Shown here piece by piece: positions 51,607-60,689 of a DNA stretch of 64,000 nt; position 1 is the first letter of the stretch, and each line of letters begins with the position of its first letter. Position numbers and translations under genes: made by a program. The notes under the pieces are model-generated. The model was not told the DNA's origin. It did no database searches and worked only from the letters and a program-made list of their open reading frames with translations. This DNA comes from Cyclobacteriaceae bacterium (GTDB lineage: Bacteria; Bacteroidota; Bacteroidia; Cytophagales; Cyclobacteriaceae), in contig CP129487.1 in NCBI GenBank assembly GCA_030584025.1, forward strand, positions 992,001 to 1,056,000. Direction: 5' to 3'.

Positions 51607-52305
51607 TTAAACGCGCAATGTTGACATACCACCATCCACTGGAATGATTTGTCCGCTAACCCAACTACTTTGATCATTGAGTAACCAGGCGGCAGCTTGT
51701 GCAATATCAATTGATTCGCCTACCCGTTTAAGTGGATGGCGATCCCCGGATGCTTTTTTCTTTTCCTCGCTCGACAGGATTTTTGAAGCTAACGGTGTAT
51801 CCGTGATAGACGGAGCGATTGCATTTACCCGAATTTTTGGAGCCATCTCAGCTGCGAGCGATCTAGTCAACCCCTCCAATGCACCTTTGGCCATAGCCAC
51901 AGACGTATGAAAGGGCATGCCTTGCTGAACAGCCACGGTGCTGAAAAAAACAATTGAACTGTGGTTTGCGGCTTTTAATCTGGGTAACAACTCCCGAACA
52001 ACTCGTGCCGCGCCTAGAGTATTTAGTTGTAGGTCGGCTAAAAACTCAGTATCTGTAAACCGATGAAAAGGTTTTAATGCAATGGTACCGGGCAGGTACG
52101 CCACGCCATCAATGGTTTCAGGAAGTTGCGTGAGGTCGATAGAATCATTCGCGACATCAAACGAAATGTATCGAATATCAGATTGTTCAGGTTTTGTTCG
52201 GCTTAAAATGGTTATATCGTGTCCTTGCTTCAACAGAATATCAGCCAACGAAGCACCTATGCCGTAACTACCACCGATGAGTACAAAAGATTTCTTTGCA
52301 GACAT
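51607..52305 (-). CDS. Short-chain dehydrogenase/reductase
   Basis: A 232-residue SDR. The coenzyme loop is IGGSYGIGASLA, in which the first conserved Thr-Gly is Ile-Gly; the catalytic serine is in VFFSTVA, and where the family YxxxK usually lies the sequence reads HTSVAMAKGAL, so the tyrosine appears to be absent (the lysine remains). The PDGGMST end is normal for the family. The ATG at 52305 gives the standard N-terminus; upstream codons are not conserved. It is in tandem with a ferredoxin gene. Confidence 0.8.
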   Translation of the reverse strand: MSAKKSFVLIGGSYGIGASLADILLKQGHDITILSRTKPEQSDIRYISFDVANDSIDLTQLPETIDGVAYLPGTIALKPFHRFTDTEFLADLQLNTLGAARVVRELLPRLKAANHSSIVFFSTVAVQQGMPFHTSVAMAKGALEGLTRSLAAEMAPKIRVNAIAPSITDTPLASKILSSEEKKKASGDRHPLKRVGESIDIAQAAAWLLNDQSSWVSGQIIPVDGGMSTLRV

Positions 52306-52354
52306 GTTCAGGTTTATGATCCTTTTAACCGTCTGCTGCCGCAAATGTTAAAGA

Positions 52355-53740
52355 CTAATCGGGTAAAGCGCGAATAATTTCTTTCAAGAATAGATTGTCA
52401 TCAACGGCATTGCCGGTTGTCAAACTAAGTTTTACAACTACCAGATCGTGTGAGGGAATGATAAATACATTCTGACTTTCATATCCACTAGCATAAAACA
52501 TATCGGAGGGAACATCCGGGTAGGTTCTATCGACAACATCATTCTGATTACCGGCATTAAGCCAGAATTGTGCTCCGTATTCTCCATGTTTTGCGCCCTT
52601 GGCTGGTGTGGTGGTGTACTCTACCCATCCTTCCGGAAGTATTCTTCCGGTTGTCCAATAGCCATCGTTCAGATACAACAAGCCGAACCTCGCCCAGTCG
52701 CGGGCAGTGGCATACGAAAAAGATGAACCAACAAATGTTCCGCCAGCATCAGGTTCAATCACCAACGAATTCATCCCGATTTTATGAAAGACATTTTCAT
52801 AAGCAAAGCGATGATAGGTTTCATCGCCAACCGATTGCCGGATAATCCATGAAAGGATATTGGTTGTGCCACTGGAATAATAAAATACTTGACCGGGCTT
52901 GTGCTTTAATGGAACAGACAGGGCATATTTTCCGGCATCACGTTTTTTAAACAACATGTTGGTAGCCGTGCTGGGGCCGCTGTAATCCTCCTGCCAATCC
53001 AAACCTGAAGATGCCTGCATCAAATTGTGAATGGTAATGGCTGATCGTTCATCATTTTTCCAATCCTCAATCGGAGCGGGTTGGTTTACGGTAAGTTTTT
53101 CATCGCGTACCAGTATGCCCATCATGGCGTTGGTCAGGCTTTTCGTCATCGACCAGCCCATGAGCCGAGTTTTTTGATCAAACCCATTAGCATATTTTTC
53201 AAGTATAATTTTGCCATGGTGTATAATAAGCACTGCGCGGGTTCGTCTGTTCTTTTCTTCACCGGGTTCTTCAAAAGCTTCGTTTACTGTTTTTGTAAGC
53301 AACTCCATATTATATTCACTCAAATCAAGTGAATCGGAAGTTCGGTCGCCCATGGGCCAGGCAAGCGTATCTTGACGTGTATTTTCCGGAGTGGCAATTT
53401 TCCAGTTTTGTGCACGAAGTTCTTCTTCGGTCACCCCGTTAACCAATGTGCAACCGAGTCCTTTTCTATAAATCGCTTTGCGTTTGGCTAGCCCAAAAAC
53501 ACTGGCGGTTGCCGATGAATCGGTATAGTTAGCCTTAAACGATCCGAGCTTGAGTAGCCCTGATCCCAGTTCGTTGTCAATTACATCCTGTTCAGCCCGA
53601 CCAACCAGCATGGTGCAGGAGCATAAAATTTTGGCACCATAACCGGTTATGATGGGGAAGGCGATCCAGGCGTAATAGATACCGTAGCTGAGGGCTGCCA
53701 GCATGATGAGGGCAATGGATCGAAGAATGAGTTTTCGCAT
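52355..53740 (-). CDS. Serine hydrolase of the beta-lactamase/class C family
   Basis: A 461-residue exported or membrane-anchored serine hydrolase. An N-terminal hydrophobic segment (about 7-30) is followed by an extra domain of about 150 residues, then the beta-lactamase-like domain with the SxxK motif in GWSMTKSLTNAM and YSSGTTN as the Tyr-x-Ser-like motif. It could be a peptidase, esterase or carboxypeptidase. A CACAAAG-type repeat lies 15 bases ahead of the start codon. Confidence 0.85.
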   Translation of the reverse strand: MRKLILRSIALIMLAALSYGIYYAWIAFPIITGYGAKILCSCTMLVGRAEQDVIDNELGSGLLKLGSFKANYTDSSATASVFGLAKRKAIYRKGLGCTLVNGVTEEELRAQNWKIATPENTRQDTLAWPMGDRTSDSLDLSEYNMELLTKTVNEAFEEPGEEKNRRTRAVLIIHHGKIILEKYANGFDQKTRLMGWSMTKSLTNAMMGILVRDEKLTVNQPAPIEDWKNDERSAITIHNLMQASSGLDWQEDYSGPSTATNMLFKKRDAGKYALSVPLKHKPGQVFYYSSGTTNILSWIIRQSVGDETYHRFAYENVFHKIGMNSLVIEPDAGGTFVGSSFSYATARDWARFGLLYLNDGYWTTGRILPEGWVEYTTTPAKGAKHGEYGAQFWLNAGNQNDVVDRTYPDVPSDMFYASGYESQNVFIIPSHDLVVVKLSLTTGNAVDDNLFLKEIIRALPD

Positions 53741-53754
53741 GATATTTATTTTTT

Positions 53755-53800
53755 AACCACAAAGCGCACAAAAGAACTGCACACAAAGTTCACTAAGTTT
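53755..53800 (+). repeat. CACAAAG-type repeat, copy upstream of serine hydrolase
   Basis: AACCACAAAGCGCACAAAAG and following, in units of about 10-12 bases built on CACAAAG. It resembles the copies at 56640-56683 (same orientation) and 57129-57175 (inverted). On the minus strand it ends in GGTTAAAAAA just ahead of the serine hydrolase start. Confidence 0.7.
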
Positions 53801-53839
53801 TGCGTTCGTGTACTAACCTATGGTCTTTGGATTTTGGTT

Positions 53840-56626
53840 TTACAACATTACAGCTTTTTTGATTCCCTTGCTCTTACGAATGTTCACGGCAATCACTTTG
53901 TATTCCGGGCACATGGCTTCGCTATCGTGTTCATCGGAACCAATTACGTTCAACCCGATTTCAGGGAAGTGGAAGGTAGAACTTAAGATGCCGGGCTTTA
54001 CTTCATCGGTGATGCGGGCTTTTAAATCCACTTTGCCCCGCGCAGATTCTACGCAAACCATATCGCCATCTTTGATAAAATGTTTTGCGGCATCGGCCGG
54101 ATTGATCATTAATACGTCTTCAGTTAAAAGCTCAACGTTTTTGGTTCTGCGTGTCATCGTGCCCGCATTGTAATGTTCCAATTCGCGGTTAGTAGTAATG
54201 ATGTACGGATATTCTTTTCCGTTGTTGATGATTTCCTGGCTTTCCTGAAAATCGAAATAGTGGAACTTACCTTTGCCGCGTTTGAATGTTTCCGTATGCA
54301 GAATTTTTGTATCCGTTCCGTCTTCTTTCACCGGCCATTGTTTTCCGTTTTCGCCCAGTTCACTCCACTTTACGCCTTTGAAGAACGGAACGATTTGTGA
54401 AATTTCTTTCAGTAAAGTATCCGGATCATAATCGGGTTGCGCGTAACCCATCCTGTTCATGATATCCACCACAATTTGTCCATCAGATTTAGTGCCTTCA
54501 ATAGGCTCAACCACTTTGTTCACGCGCTGAATTCTTCGCTCACCGTTGGTAAACGTTCCGCTCTTTTCGAGGAATGAGGCTCCTGGCAATACAACGGTTG
54601 CGAGCTTGGCGGTTTCGGTCATAAAGAGTTCTTGCACTACCAGTAGATCCAACTTCTTCAACGCGGCCACTACCTTGTTTGTGTTCGGATCGGTTTGTAC
54701 CAAATCTTCGCCCATCAACCAAAGCGCTTTAAGTTTGTTATCCAGCGATGCGGTATACATCTGTGGAATTTTATAGCCGATATGATTCGGAAGTTTAACG
54801 CCATAAAAATCCTCATACATCTTGTGGTATTCCGGATGGGTTACATCGAAATATCCGGCACCCTGGTGTGGCTGACAGCCCATATCGGCTGCACCTTGTA
54901 CGTTGTTTTGACCGCGTAATGGATTTACGCCAACACCTATTCGGCCAATGTTTCCAGTTATCATGGCAAGATCAGTGATCAGCATGATGGCGTATGTTCC
55001 GTAGGAATGTTCGGTAACACCTAAGCCGTGAAATGCCATAGCTGCTTTTGATTTAGCATAGGCCAGTGTTGCTTCGCGAACAAGATTTCTGTCGACACCG
55101 GTGATGCGTTCAAGTTCGTTGATATCTACATTCAGAATTTGTTTTTTAAAATCTGCATATCCTTCTGTTCGCGATTCTATGAACTCCTTATGCTCCAATC
55201 CTTCGGTAATGATGTAGTATAACATCATATTGAGCATGGCCACATTGGTTCCGGGTCGAAGCGGTAAGTGATAGGTAGCGTATCGGGCGAGTTCTGTTCT
55301 GCGTGGATCTATAACAATCGTGGTTTTGCCCTTCATCGCAAACTGCTTGAACTTGGCGCCCGTTACCGGATGTCCGTCTGTTGGATTTGCACCAATGATT
55401 AGAATACAATCCGCATACTTTAAATCTTCAATGGAATTTGTGGCTGCACCGGTTCCAAAACTGCGTTGCATGCCTAAAGCCGTGGGTGAGTGGCACACGC
55501 GCGCGCAGGAGTCAATGTTGTTGGTGCCGATCACCACACGGATGAATTTTTGCATCAGGTAATTTTCTTCATTGGTGCAGCGTGCCGATGAAATACCTGC
55601 GATGTAGTCGGGGCCGTAGGTATTTTTAATATGGTTAAGCTTTTCTGCAATGAAATCATATGCCTCGTCCCACGTGGCCGGTTGAAGTTCACCGTTCTTT
55701 CTTATCAGCGGAGTGCGCAACCTGTCGGGATGGTTGTAGAAGGAAAAAGCAAATCTTCCTTTTAAACACGTGTGCCCTTGGTTTACTTCAGCATCGTAAG
55801 GCGCCTGAATGGATTTTATTTTCTCATCGTTAACTGCTACTTCCAAATTGCAACCCACACCACAATACGTACATACGGTTCGTACTTTTCTCTGAACATT
55901 GATGCTTTTCGATTCAAACACATCGGAGATTGCTGATGTAGGGCAGGCTTGTGCGCAGGCACCGCAACTCACGCAATCGGAATTCAGAAAATTATCATCA
56001 AAACTTTTAATAATCCGACTATCAAATCCGCGACCGGCCATGCTCAACACCATTTCGCCTTGCACTTCATCGCAGGCGCGCACGCACCGAAAACAGTTGA
56101 TGCATTTTGAAAGATCAGAAGTCATGTACGGGTGACTTAAATCTTTCTTGCGATCGAGATGTGTTTTGCCTTCCGGATAACGCACATCGCGAACGCCCAC
56201 CTGGGCGGCTACGGTTTGCAGTTCGCAGTTGTTGTTCACTTCACAGGTGAGGCAATCCAAGGGGTGGTCGGTGAGTACGAGCTCGATGATATTTTTTCTG
56301 AGACGGGTGATCTTCTCTGTATCGGTATAAATAAAAGTGTTAGGTGAAACAGGCGTATGGCAGGAGGCCACTGTTTTAAGTGGGCCGTTTTGTTGCAAGG
56401 CAACCTCCACACTGCATACCCGGCAGGAGCCAAAGGGATCCAGGTTAGGTGCATCACAAAGAGTAGGCACCCGGTTTTTTCCTAAACTTCTGCGTACCAG
56501 CGACAATACGGTTTCACCTTCCTTGATTTCATAAGGCTTATCATTGATGTATGCCACCTTAATTTTATCCGAACCGTTTCCGTTGGTGTGAATATTGATT
56601 GTTGCTGTTGTCTTCACCGCTTCCAT
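53840..56626 (-). CDS. fdhA: NAD-dependent formate dehydrogenase, molybdopterin subunit
   Basis: A 928-residue FdsA-like subunit oxidising formate to CO2. The N-terminus holds a NuoG-like 2Fe-2S domain and the His-Cys 4Fe-4S site (HPLDCLTCEVNNNC), then two 4Fe-4S clusters (CINCFRC, CVSCGAC) and CTYCGVGC next to the molybdopterin domain. The catalytic position is cysteine, RVCHSPTA, not selenocysteine. The ATG at 56626 is chosen because the codons upstream (CKSSCPLWLKK) come from a repeat. Electrons pass to the flavoprotein subunit encoded at 57134. Confidence 0.92.
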   Translation of the reverse strand: MEAVKTTATINIHTNGNGSDKIKVAYINDKPYEIKEGETVLSLVRRSLGKNRVPTLCDAPNLDPFGSCRVCSVEVALQQNGPLKTVASCHTPVSPNTFIYTDTEKITRLRKNIIELVLTDHPLDCLTCEVNNNCELQTVAAQVGVRDVRYPEGKTHLDRKKDLSHPYMTSDLSKCINCFRCVRACDEVQGEMVLSMAGRGFDSRIIKSFDDNFLNSDCVSCGACAQACPTSAISDVFESKSINVQRKVRTVCTYCGVGCNLEVAVNDEKIKSIQAPYDAEVNQGHTCLKGRFAFSFYNHPDRLRTPLIRKNGELQPATWDEAYDFIAEKLNHIKNTYGPDYIAGISSARCTNEENYLMQKFIRVVIGTNNIDSCARVCHSPTALGMQRSFGTGAATNSIEDLKYADCILIIGANPTDGHPVTGAKFKQFAMKGKTTIVIDPRRTELARYATYHLPLRPGTNVAMLNMMLYYIITEGLEHKEFIESRTEGYADFKKQILNVDINELERITGVDRNLVREATLAYAKSKAAMAFHGLGVTEHSYGTYAIMLITDLAMITGNIGRIGVGVNPLRGQNNVQGAADMGCQPHQGAGYFDVTHPEYHKMYEDFYGVKLPNHIGYKIPQMYTASLDNKLKALWLMGEDLVQTDPNTNKVVAALKKLDLLVVQELFMTETAKLATVVLPGASFLEKSGTFTNGERRIQRVNKVVEPIEGTKSDGQIVVDIMNRMGYAQPDYDPDTLLKEISQIVPFFKGVKWSELGENGKQWPVKEDGTDTKILHTETFKRGKGKFHYFDFQESQEIINNGKEYPYIITTNRELEHYNAGTMTRRTKNVELLTEDVLMINPADAAKHFIKDGDMVCVESARGKVDLKARITDEVKPGILSSTFHFPEIGLNVIGSDEHDSEAMCPEYKVIAVNIRKSKGIKKAVML

Positions 56627-56639
56627 AAGATTCTTTTTT

Positions 56640-56683
56640 AACCACAGAGGGCACGAAGATTTGCACAAAGTTCACAAAGAACC
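56640..56683 (+). repeat. CACAAAG-type repeat, left end of GxxExxY cassette
   Basis: AACCACAGAGGGCACGAAG then CACAAAG units ending GAACC, imperfectly the reverse complement of the copy at 57129-57175. It lies 14 bases ahead of the fdhA start codon, so the two copies flank the GxxExxY gene as inverted repeats of about 45 bases. Confidence 0.75.
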
Positions 56684-56722
56684 TGGTGATTTTTGCGTAG
56701 ATTTCTTTCTGACTTTAGTCGT

Positions 56723-57103
56723 TTATAAATGCCCATTGATTATACGTTTGATCCCTTCTTTCAATAACAAAACATTAAAGTTGATCAGTAGTCCAAGCTT
56801 ATAATTACCTAGCTTAAGATAAGTTAAAGTTTGGGCTAAATGAATATCATTCAATGCATCAACACTTTTAGTCTCAATTACCAATTTATTTTCTACAACA
56901 AGATCAATTCTATATCCACACTCCAGTTTTACTTCCTCAAAGATGAGCGGCATCGCCTTTTCCTTTTCAATATATAAGCCCTCTTTTCGAATCTTGTAGT
57001 ATAGACTTTCTTTATATGCACTTTCTAGCAATCCTGGCCCCAGCGCTCTATGAACATCTATTGATAGTCCAATAACTTTATTAGCAATTTCGTTTTCAGT
57101 CAT
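56723..57103 (-). CDS. GxxExxY family protein (PD-(D/E)XK-like)
   Basis: A 126-residue protein of the GxxExxY family: GPGLLESAYKESL gives the G-x-x-E-x-x-Y motif (residues 24-30). A later segment GYRIDLVVENKLVIETKSVD has the D...ExK pattern of a PD-(D/E)XK nuclease fold, with the residues read as D and E-T-K. The family is widespread and of unknown function. It stands between fdhA and the flavoprotein subunit gene, bounded by inverted CACAAAG repeats, so it appears to be an inserted cassette. Confidence 0.82.
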   Translation of the reverse strand: MTENEIANKVIGLSIDVHRALGPGLLESAYKESLYYKIRKEGLYIEKEKAMPLIFEEVKLECGYRIDLVVENKLVIETKSVDALNDIHLAQTLTYLKLGNYKLGLLINFNVLLLKEGIKRIINGHL

Positions 57104-57128
57104 TCTTGCTTGATAACTATAGCTACAA

Positions 57129-57175
57129 GGAACTTAGTGTCCTTTGTGTATATTTTCTTTGTGACCTTTGTGGTT
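57129..57175 (-). repeat. CACAAAG-type repeat, right end of GxxExxY cassette
   Basis: The reverse complement reads AACCACAAAGGTCACAAAG and continues to GGACACTAAGTTCC. Bases 57134-57172 are translated as the C-terminal NHKGHKENIHKGH tail of the formate dehydrogenase flavoprotein gene, showing that the repeat overlaps that gene's 3' end. Confidence 0.8.
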
Positions 57176-58822
57176 ACTTTCAAAATATGCACTCAATTCA
57201 TCTTCAAAATAGTGCAACGCATTCTTCACCGGCAGTGGTAATCCACCGCCAAGCATGCATAGCGATCCGATCTCGAGTGTTTCCAATAGATCATCCATCA
57301 ATGCGCGATCAATTTTGTATTCACTGGTTCGGGCTTTTTCAAGCATCTCTTTTCCACGTGTTGAGCCAAGCCTGCACGGGAAACATTTTCCACAGCTTTC
57401 GTGTGCCGTGAACTCAAACAAATGCTCTATATATAATAGAATCGGAAAATCTTCAGGAATGCAGACAATCGATGCGTGCCCCAAAAGGAATCCGTTTTTG
57501 GCAAACGACTCAAAATCTATCGTGAGGTCGCTGGTTTTAGATACGGGCACCAATCCACCCAAGGGCCCACCAATATGCATGGCCTTAACGGGTTTACGGA
57601 AGCCGCCACCCAGTTCATTTAATACAACACTCAGAGGCGTGCCCATGTCTACTTCATAAATACCGGGTTTGTTGAAATAGCCATCCAACGAAATCAATTT
57701 TGTTCCGGTTGATTTCCCCAGACCAATAGAAGCGAATGCTTCACCTCCGTTTTGCATAATCCAAGGCAGGTTGGCTAACGTTTCAACGTTGTTGACTACA
57801 GTAGGTAAGTTAAACAACCCCTGTTGAGCCGGGTAAGGTGGTCGCACACGAACTTCCGGCCTTTGACCTTCAATAGAAGAGAGCAGCGCAGTTTCCTCTC
57901 CGCAGATGTACGCACCCTGTGCTTTGATTACTTTGAAGTTGAATGAGAAACCGGAGTCAAAAATATTTTCGCCAACAAAATTATGCTTGTATAATTCCTG
58001 TATAGCTTTTTCAATTACATCAATTGATTCAGGGTACTCTGCCCGGATATAAAGCACACCGATTGAAGCATCGGCTAGGTAACCCGCGATGATCATGCCC
58101 ATCAACACCGCGTGCGGTTGATGTTCCAGCAAGTAGCGATCGGAATATGCGCCCGGGTCGCCTTCATCTGCATTGCAAACGATGAAGCGCTGTTCGGCTG
58201 GTGTATTCCGACACGATTCCAGTTTGATTGCAATCGGAAAGCCGGCACCGCCACGCCCGCGCAGTCCGGATTTCTTTAATTCTTCCTGAAGCGTGTCAAT
58301 TGGTTTTGCAAGACAATCTTTTAATGTTTTGTAATACGCTTGTATGCCCGGAAATTTTTGCGTGAGTATGGGTGTGCCGGTTGAGGCAATGTGATAACGA
58401 TCAGTAATAACGGTTTTGTTTTTCTTGATCTCACCAAGTTGGTCAATTGCGCTTCCGGAATAATTTTTACCGGATATGTGAAATGCCGAATTCTCGTGGC
58501 ACCTGCCGAGGCAACACATTTCCCCGATTTCTTCTTCCTTGAAATGGTTTTGTAATTTTTCTTTCAGTGCAGGTTGTGTTCCTGCACACAGGCAAGCACT
58601 GCCATTGCAGATGTATACTTTCTTACCTTGATTTTCGGGTTTGAGAAAATCATAGAACGTGGCTGTACCAAATACATTCGCTTTGCCAACCAGAAATTCC
58701 TTTCTCAAGGCTTCCATTTTTTCGATGGAAGGTGTACCCGTTTCGGCAGCAATACCCAATTCTTCGAAAAGTGTTTTATCAACACCCTTTCTTCCGGCCA
58801 GATAGCTTAAATTCTTTGACAT
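57134..58822 (-). CDS. fdhB: Formate dehydrogenase flavoprotein subunit (NuoE-NuoF-like)
   Basis: A 562-residue FMN and iron-sulphur protein that accepts electrons from FdhA and reduces NAD. An N-terminal thioredoxin-like 2Fe-2S domain (about 1-140) carries CNGSACLCAG and CCLGRC, as in NuoE; the rest is NuoF-like with GRGGAGFP, ICGEETALLSSIEG and the 4Fe-4S motif ESCGKCFPCRLG. The last 13 residues, NHKGHKENIHKGH, are encoded by the CACAAAG repeat, so the native end has been altered or extended. Cofactor sites precede this tail. Confidence 0.92.
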   Translation of the reverse strand: MSKNLSYLAGRKGVDKTLFEELGIAAETGTPSIEKMEALRKEFLVGKANVFGTATFYDFLKPENQGKKVYICNGSACLCAGTQPALKEKLQNHFKEEEIGEMCCLGRCHENSAFHISGKNYSGSAIDQLGEIKKNKTVITDRYHIASTGTPILTQKFPGIQAYYKTLKDCLAKPIDTLQEELKKSGLRGRGGAGFPIAIKLESCRNTPAEQRFIVCNADEGDPGAYSDRYLLEHQPHAVLMGMIIAGYLADASIGVLYIRAEYPESIDVIEKAIQELYKHNFVGENIFDSGFSFNFKVIKAQGAYICGEETALLSSIEGQRPEVRVRPPYPAQQGLFNLPTVVNNVETLANLPWIMQNGGEAFASIGLGKSTGTKLISLDGYFNKPGIYEVDMGTPLSVVLNELGGGFRKPVKAMHIGGPLGGLVPVSKTSDLTIDFESFAKNGFLLGHASIVCIPEDFPILLYIEHLFEFTAHESCGKCFPCRLGSTRGKEMLEKARTSEYKIDRALMDDLLETLEIGSLCMLGGGLPLPVKNALHYFEDELSAYFESNHKGHKENIHKGH

Positions 58823-58919
58823 AATTACCTGAAATGCACCTTTAAGGTACCAAATATTTTACGTTTTTCCCGTGGTTTATCTGTGTGGGGTGGATGGCTT
58901 AACCAAAGCACCGTAATTC

Positions 58920-60605
58920 TTACTTGGCCGTCTCGCTCAATTTCTCCACAATCTCTACTTCTGGTTCAGTAAACAACAAATCCCGTAAGGCATGAATCAT
59001 TTGCCGCACCGACATATTAAACGCACGGTTAAGGGTTATCTGTGTGGGTATATCGGTCTGGTTGATTTTTCGCGAGGCAATAACGTTGGTAATCAATTGC
59101 GTAAACGCGATATCATCTTCCTTATTTTTAAGGGTTAGTCCGTGAATCATACTGATGTTGGTACTCGTTTCTTTTTCTTCCAATACGCGAATAAATTCCT
59201 GGTGGATGGTGACCCACTTTTCCTTGAAGTGCACCATCAGCTTTTCAATTTCTGCATTGTCGGATGCCTCGACTTCCTGCAGGTTATGCTGTACGTCTTT
59301 TAAAATTTTAGCGGAGGCCACCGCATTGCGTGTGGCGTGCAGGAGTTTGTTTAATTCGCGCGCTTCCTCATCGCGGAGTTCGTGCATCTGCAGGCCAGAA
59401 GCAAACGTATAGATTTCAGCTTCCAGCAGTTTAATATTCTGGTATTGCTCCTCAGGTGCCACATCTTTGGTGATAGCTGGTTCTTCTTTTTTCAAAAACG
59501 ATTGAAAGGGTTCTCTACGGGTAAGTTTCAATAGCCGTAAATGATAGCGAATCACTTCTACCACCAGGTGTCGAATTTCATTTTTCAAGGCTTCAATGCC
59601 GGCTTCCGTAACATCGGGTTTTAGGGTGTGCAGGTAATGGGTAAGGGTAACTTTCTTTTCACCGATAACACGCACAATCAGGTTAGTAAAAAAGCCAATG
59701 AAGGGCAGGAAAATAATTACGCCAATCAGATTAAACAGTGTATGAAACAACGCAATGCCTGTTACCGGATCATTTTCCAGATGGACGATTTTTTGAATCA
59801 GATATATTAGAAATGGAAATAGGACAATTGCAATTACAGCCGTAACTACGTTGAATAGCAAATGACTTACGGCCACACGCTTTTTGATTGTTTGCGACCC
59901 CAACGACCCGATCAGCACGGTAAGGGTTGTTCCCACGTTTATACCAATTACCATGTACGCAGCCATGGGGAAGGCGAGTACACCGGAATAAATGGCACTA
60001 AGAATAATAGCCATGGACGCTGAACTCGATTGAATGATGGCCGTTAGTAAAAATCCGATCAGGATAAACACGACTCCGGGATAATGCTTCAATGCAGCCA
60101 GGTCATAGTGCTGGGCAATGCCATCGATACTGGTTTTCATGTAATCGAGGCCTATAAACAGAAAGCCAAAGCCAACTAAAAATTTGCAGATGTTGGCCCC
60201 ACGCCCGGAGGTTCCAAAAAAGATCAACCCTAAACCACCCACACCGATGAAGGGCAATGCTAGTAACTCAATTTTTACTTTGAACCCAAGGGTGGCCACA
60301 ATCCAACTGGTGAGCGTGGTACCTAAATTTGAACCGATAATCACACCGATGGCACTTTCCATGCCCAATACACCCGCTCCGGCAAAGGCTAAAACCATTA
60401 AGGAAACAGCTGTGCTACTTTGAAGTACGGCCGTAGCAACCGTTCCGCTCACCACGCTACGAAACCAGTTCTCGGTAAACCTGCGAAGAAGTTTTCGGAA
60501 GGTGCCACCGGAGAGTTGCTTCAACGCTTCTTCCAACTGGTACATCCCGAAAAGGAAAATACCAATACCGGCTAATAATTCTACCAAATTGAGCTCGGTA
60601 CTCAT
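58920..60605 (-). CDS. Na/Pi cotransporter family protein with PhoU-like tail
   Basis: A 561-residue membrane protein. The Na/Pi cotransport repeats each carry the characteristic serine-rich motif, LQSSTAVSLMV (62-66 core) and IQSSSASMAII; about nine membrane helices precede residue 330. The remainder, from about 340, is soluble and helical, with a PhoU-like pattern as in the NptA/YjbB group. It takes up or exports phosphate in exchange with sodium. It is divergent from the TIGR02757 gene. Confidence 0.9.
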   Translation of the reverse strand: MSTELNLVELLAGIGIFLFGMYQLEEALKQLSGGTFRKLLRRFTENWFRSVVSGTVATAVLQSSTAVSLMVLAFAGAGVLGMESAIGVIIGSNLGTTLTSWIVATLGFKVKIELLALPFIGVGGLGLIFFGTSGRGANICKFLVGFGFLFIGLDYMKTSIDGIAQHYDLAALKHYPGVVFILIGFLLTAIIQSSSASMAIILSAIYSGVLAFPMAAYMVIGINVGTTLTVLIGSLGSQTIKKRVAVSHLLFNVVTAVIAIVLFPFLIYLIQKIVHLENDPVTGIALFHTLFNLIGVIIFLPFIGFFTNLIVRVIGEKKVTLTHYLHTLKPDVTEAGIEALKNEIRHLVVEVIRYHLRLLKLTRREPFQSFLKKEEPAITKDVAPEEQYQNIKLLEAEIYTFASGLQMHELRDEEARELNKLLHATRNAVASAKILKDVQHNLQEVEASDNAEIEKLMVHFKEKWVTIHQEFIRVLEEKETSTNISMIHGLTLKNKEDDIAFTQLITNVIASRKINQTDIPTQITLNRAFNMSVRQMIHALRDLLFTEPEVEIVEKLSETAK

Positions 60606-60689
60606 TGCAGATTTTGTTTTCAGAAATTTAAGGTATTTGTACTTTCAACAAAGTGATCTTTATCAGTACTTAACGCCTCATTTGCTGCA

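Noticed and set aside
55500..55560. Possible selenocysteine at the formate dehydrogenase active site
   Set aside because: The codon in RVCHSPTA is a normal cysteine and no in-frame TGA occurs.
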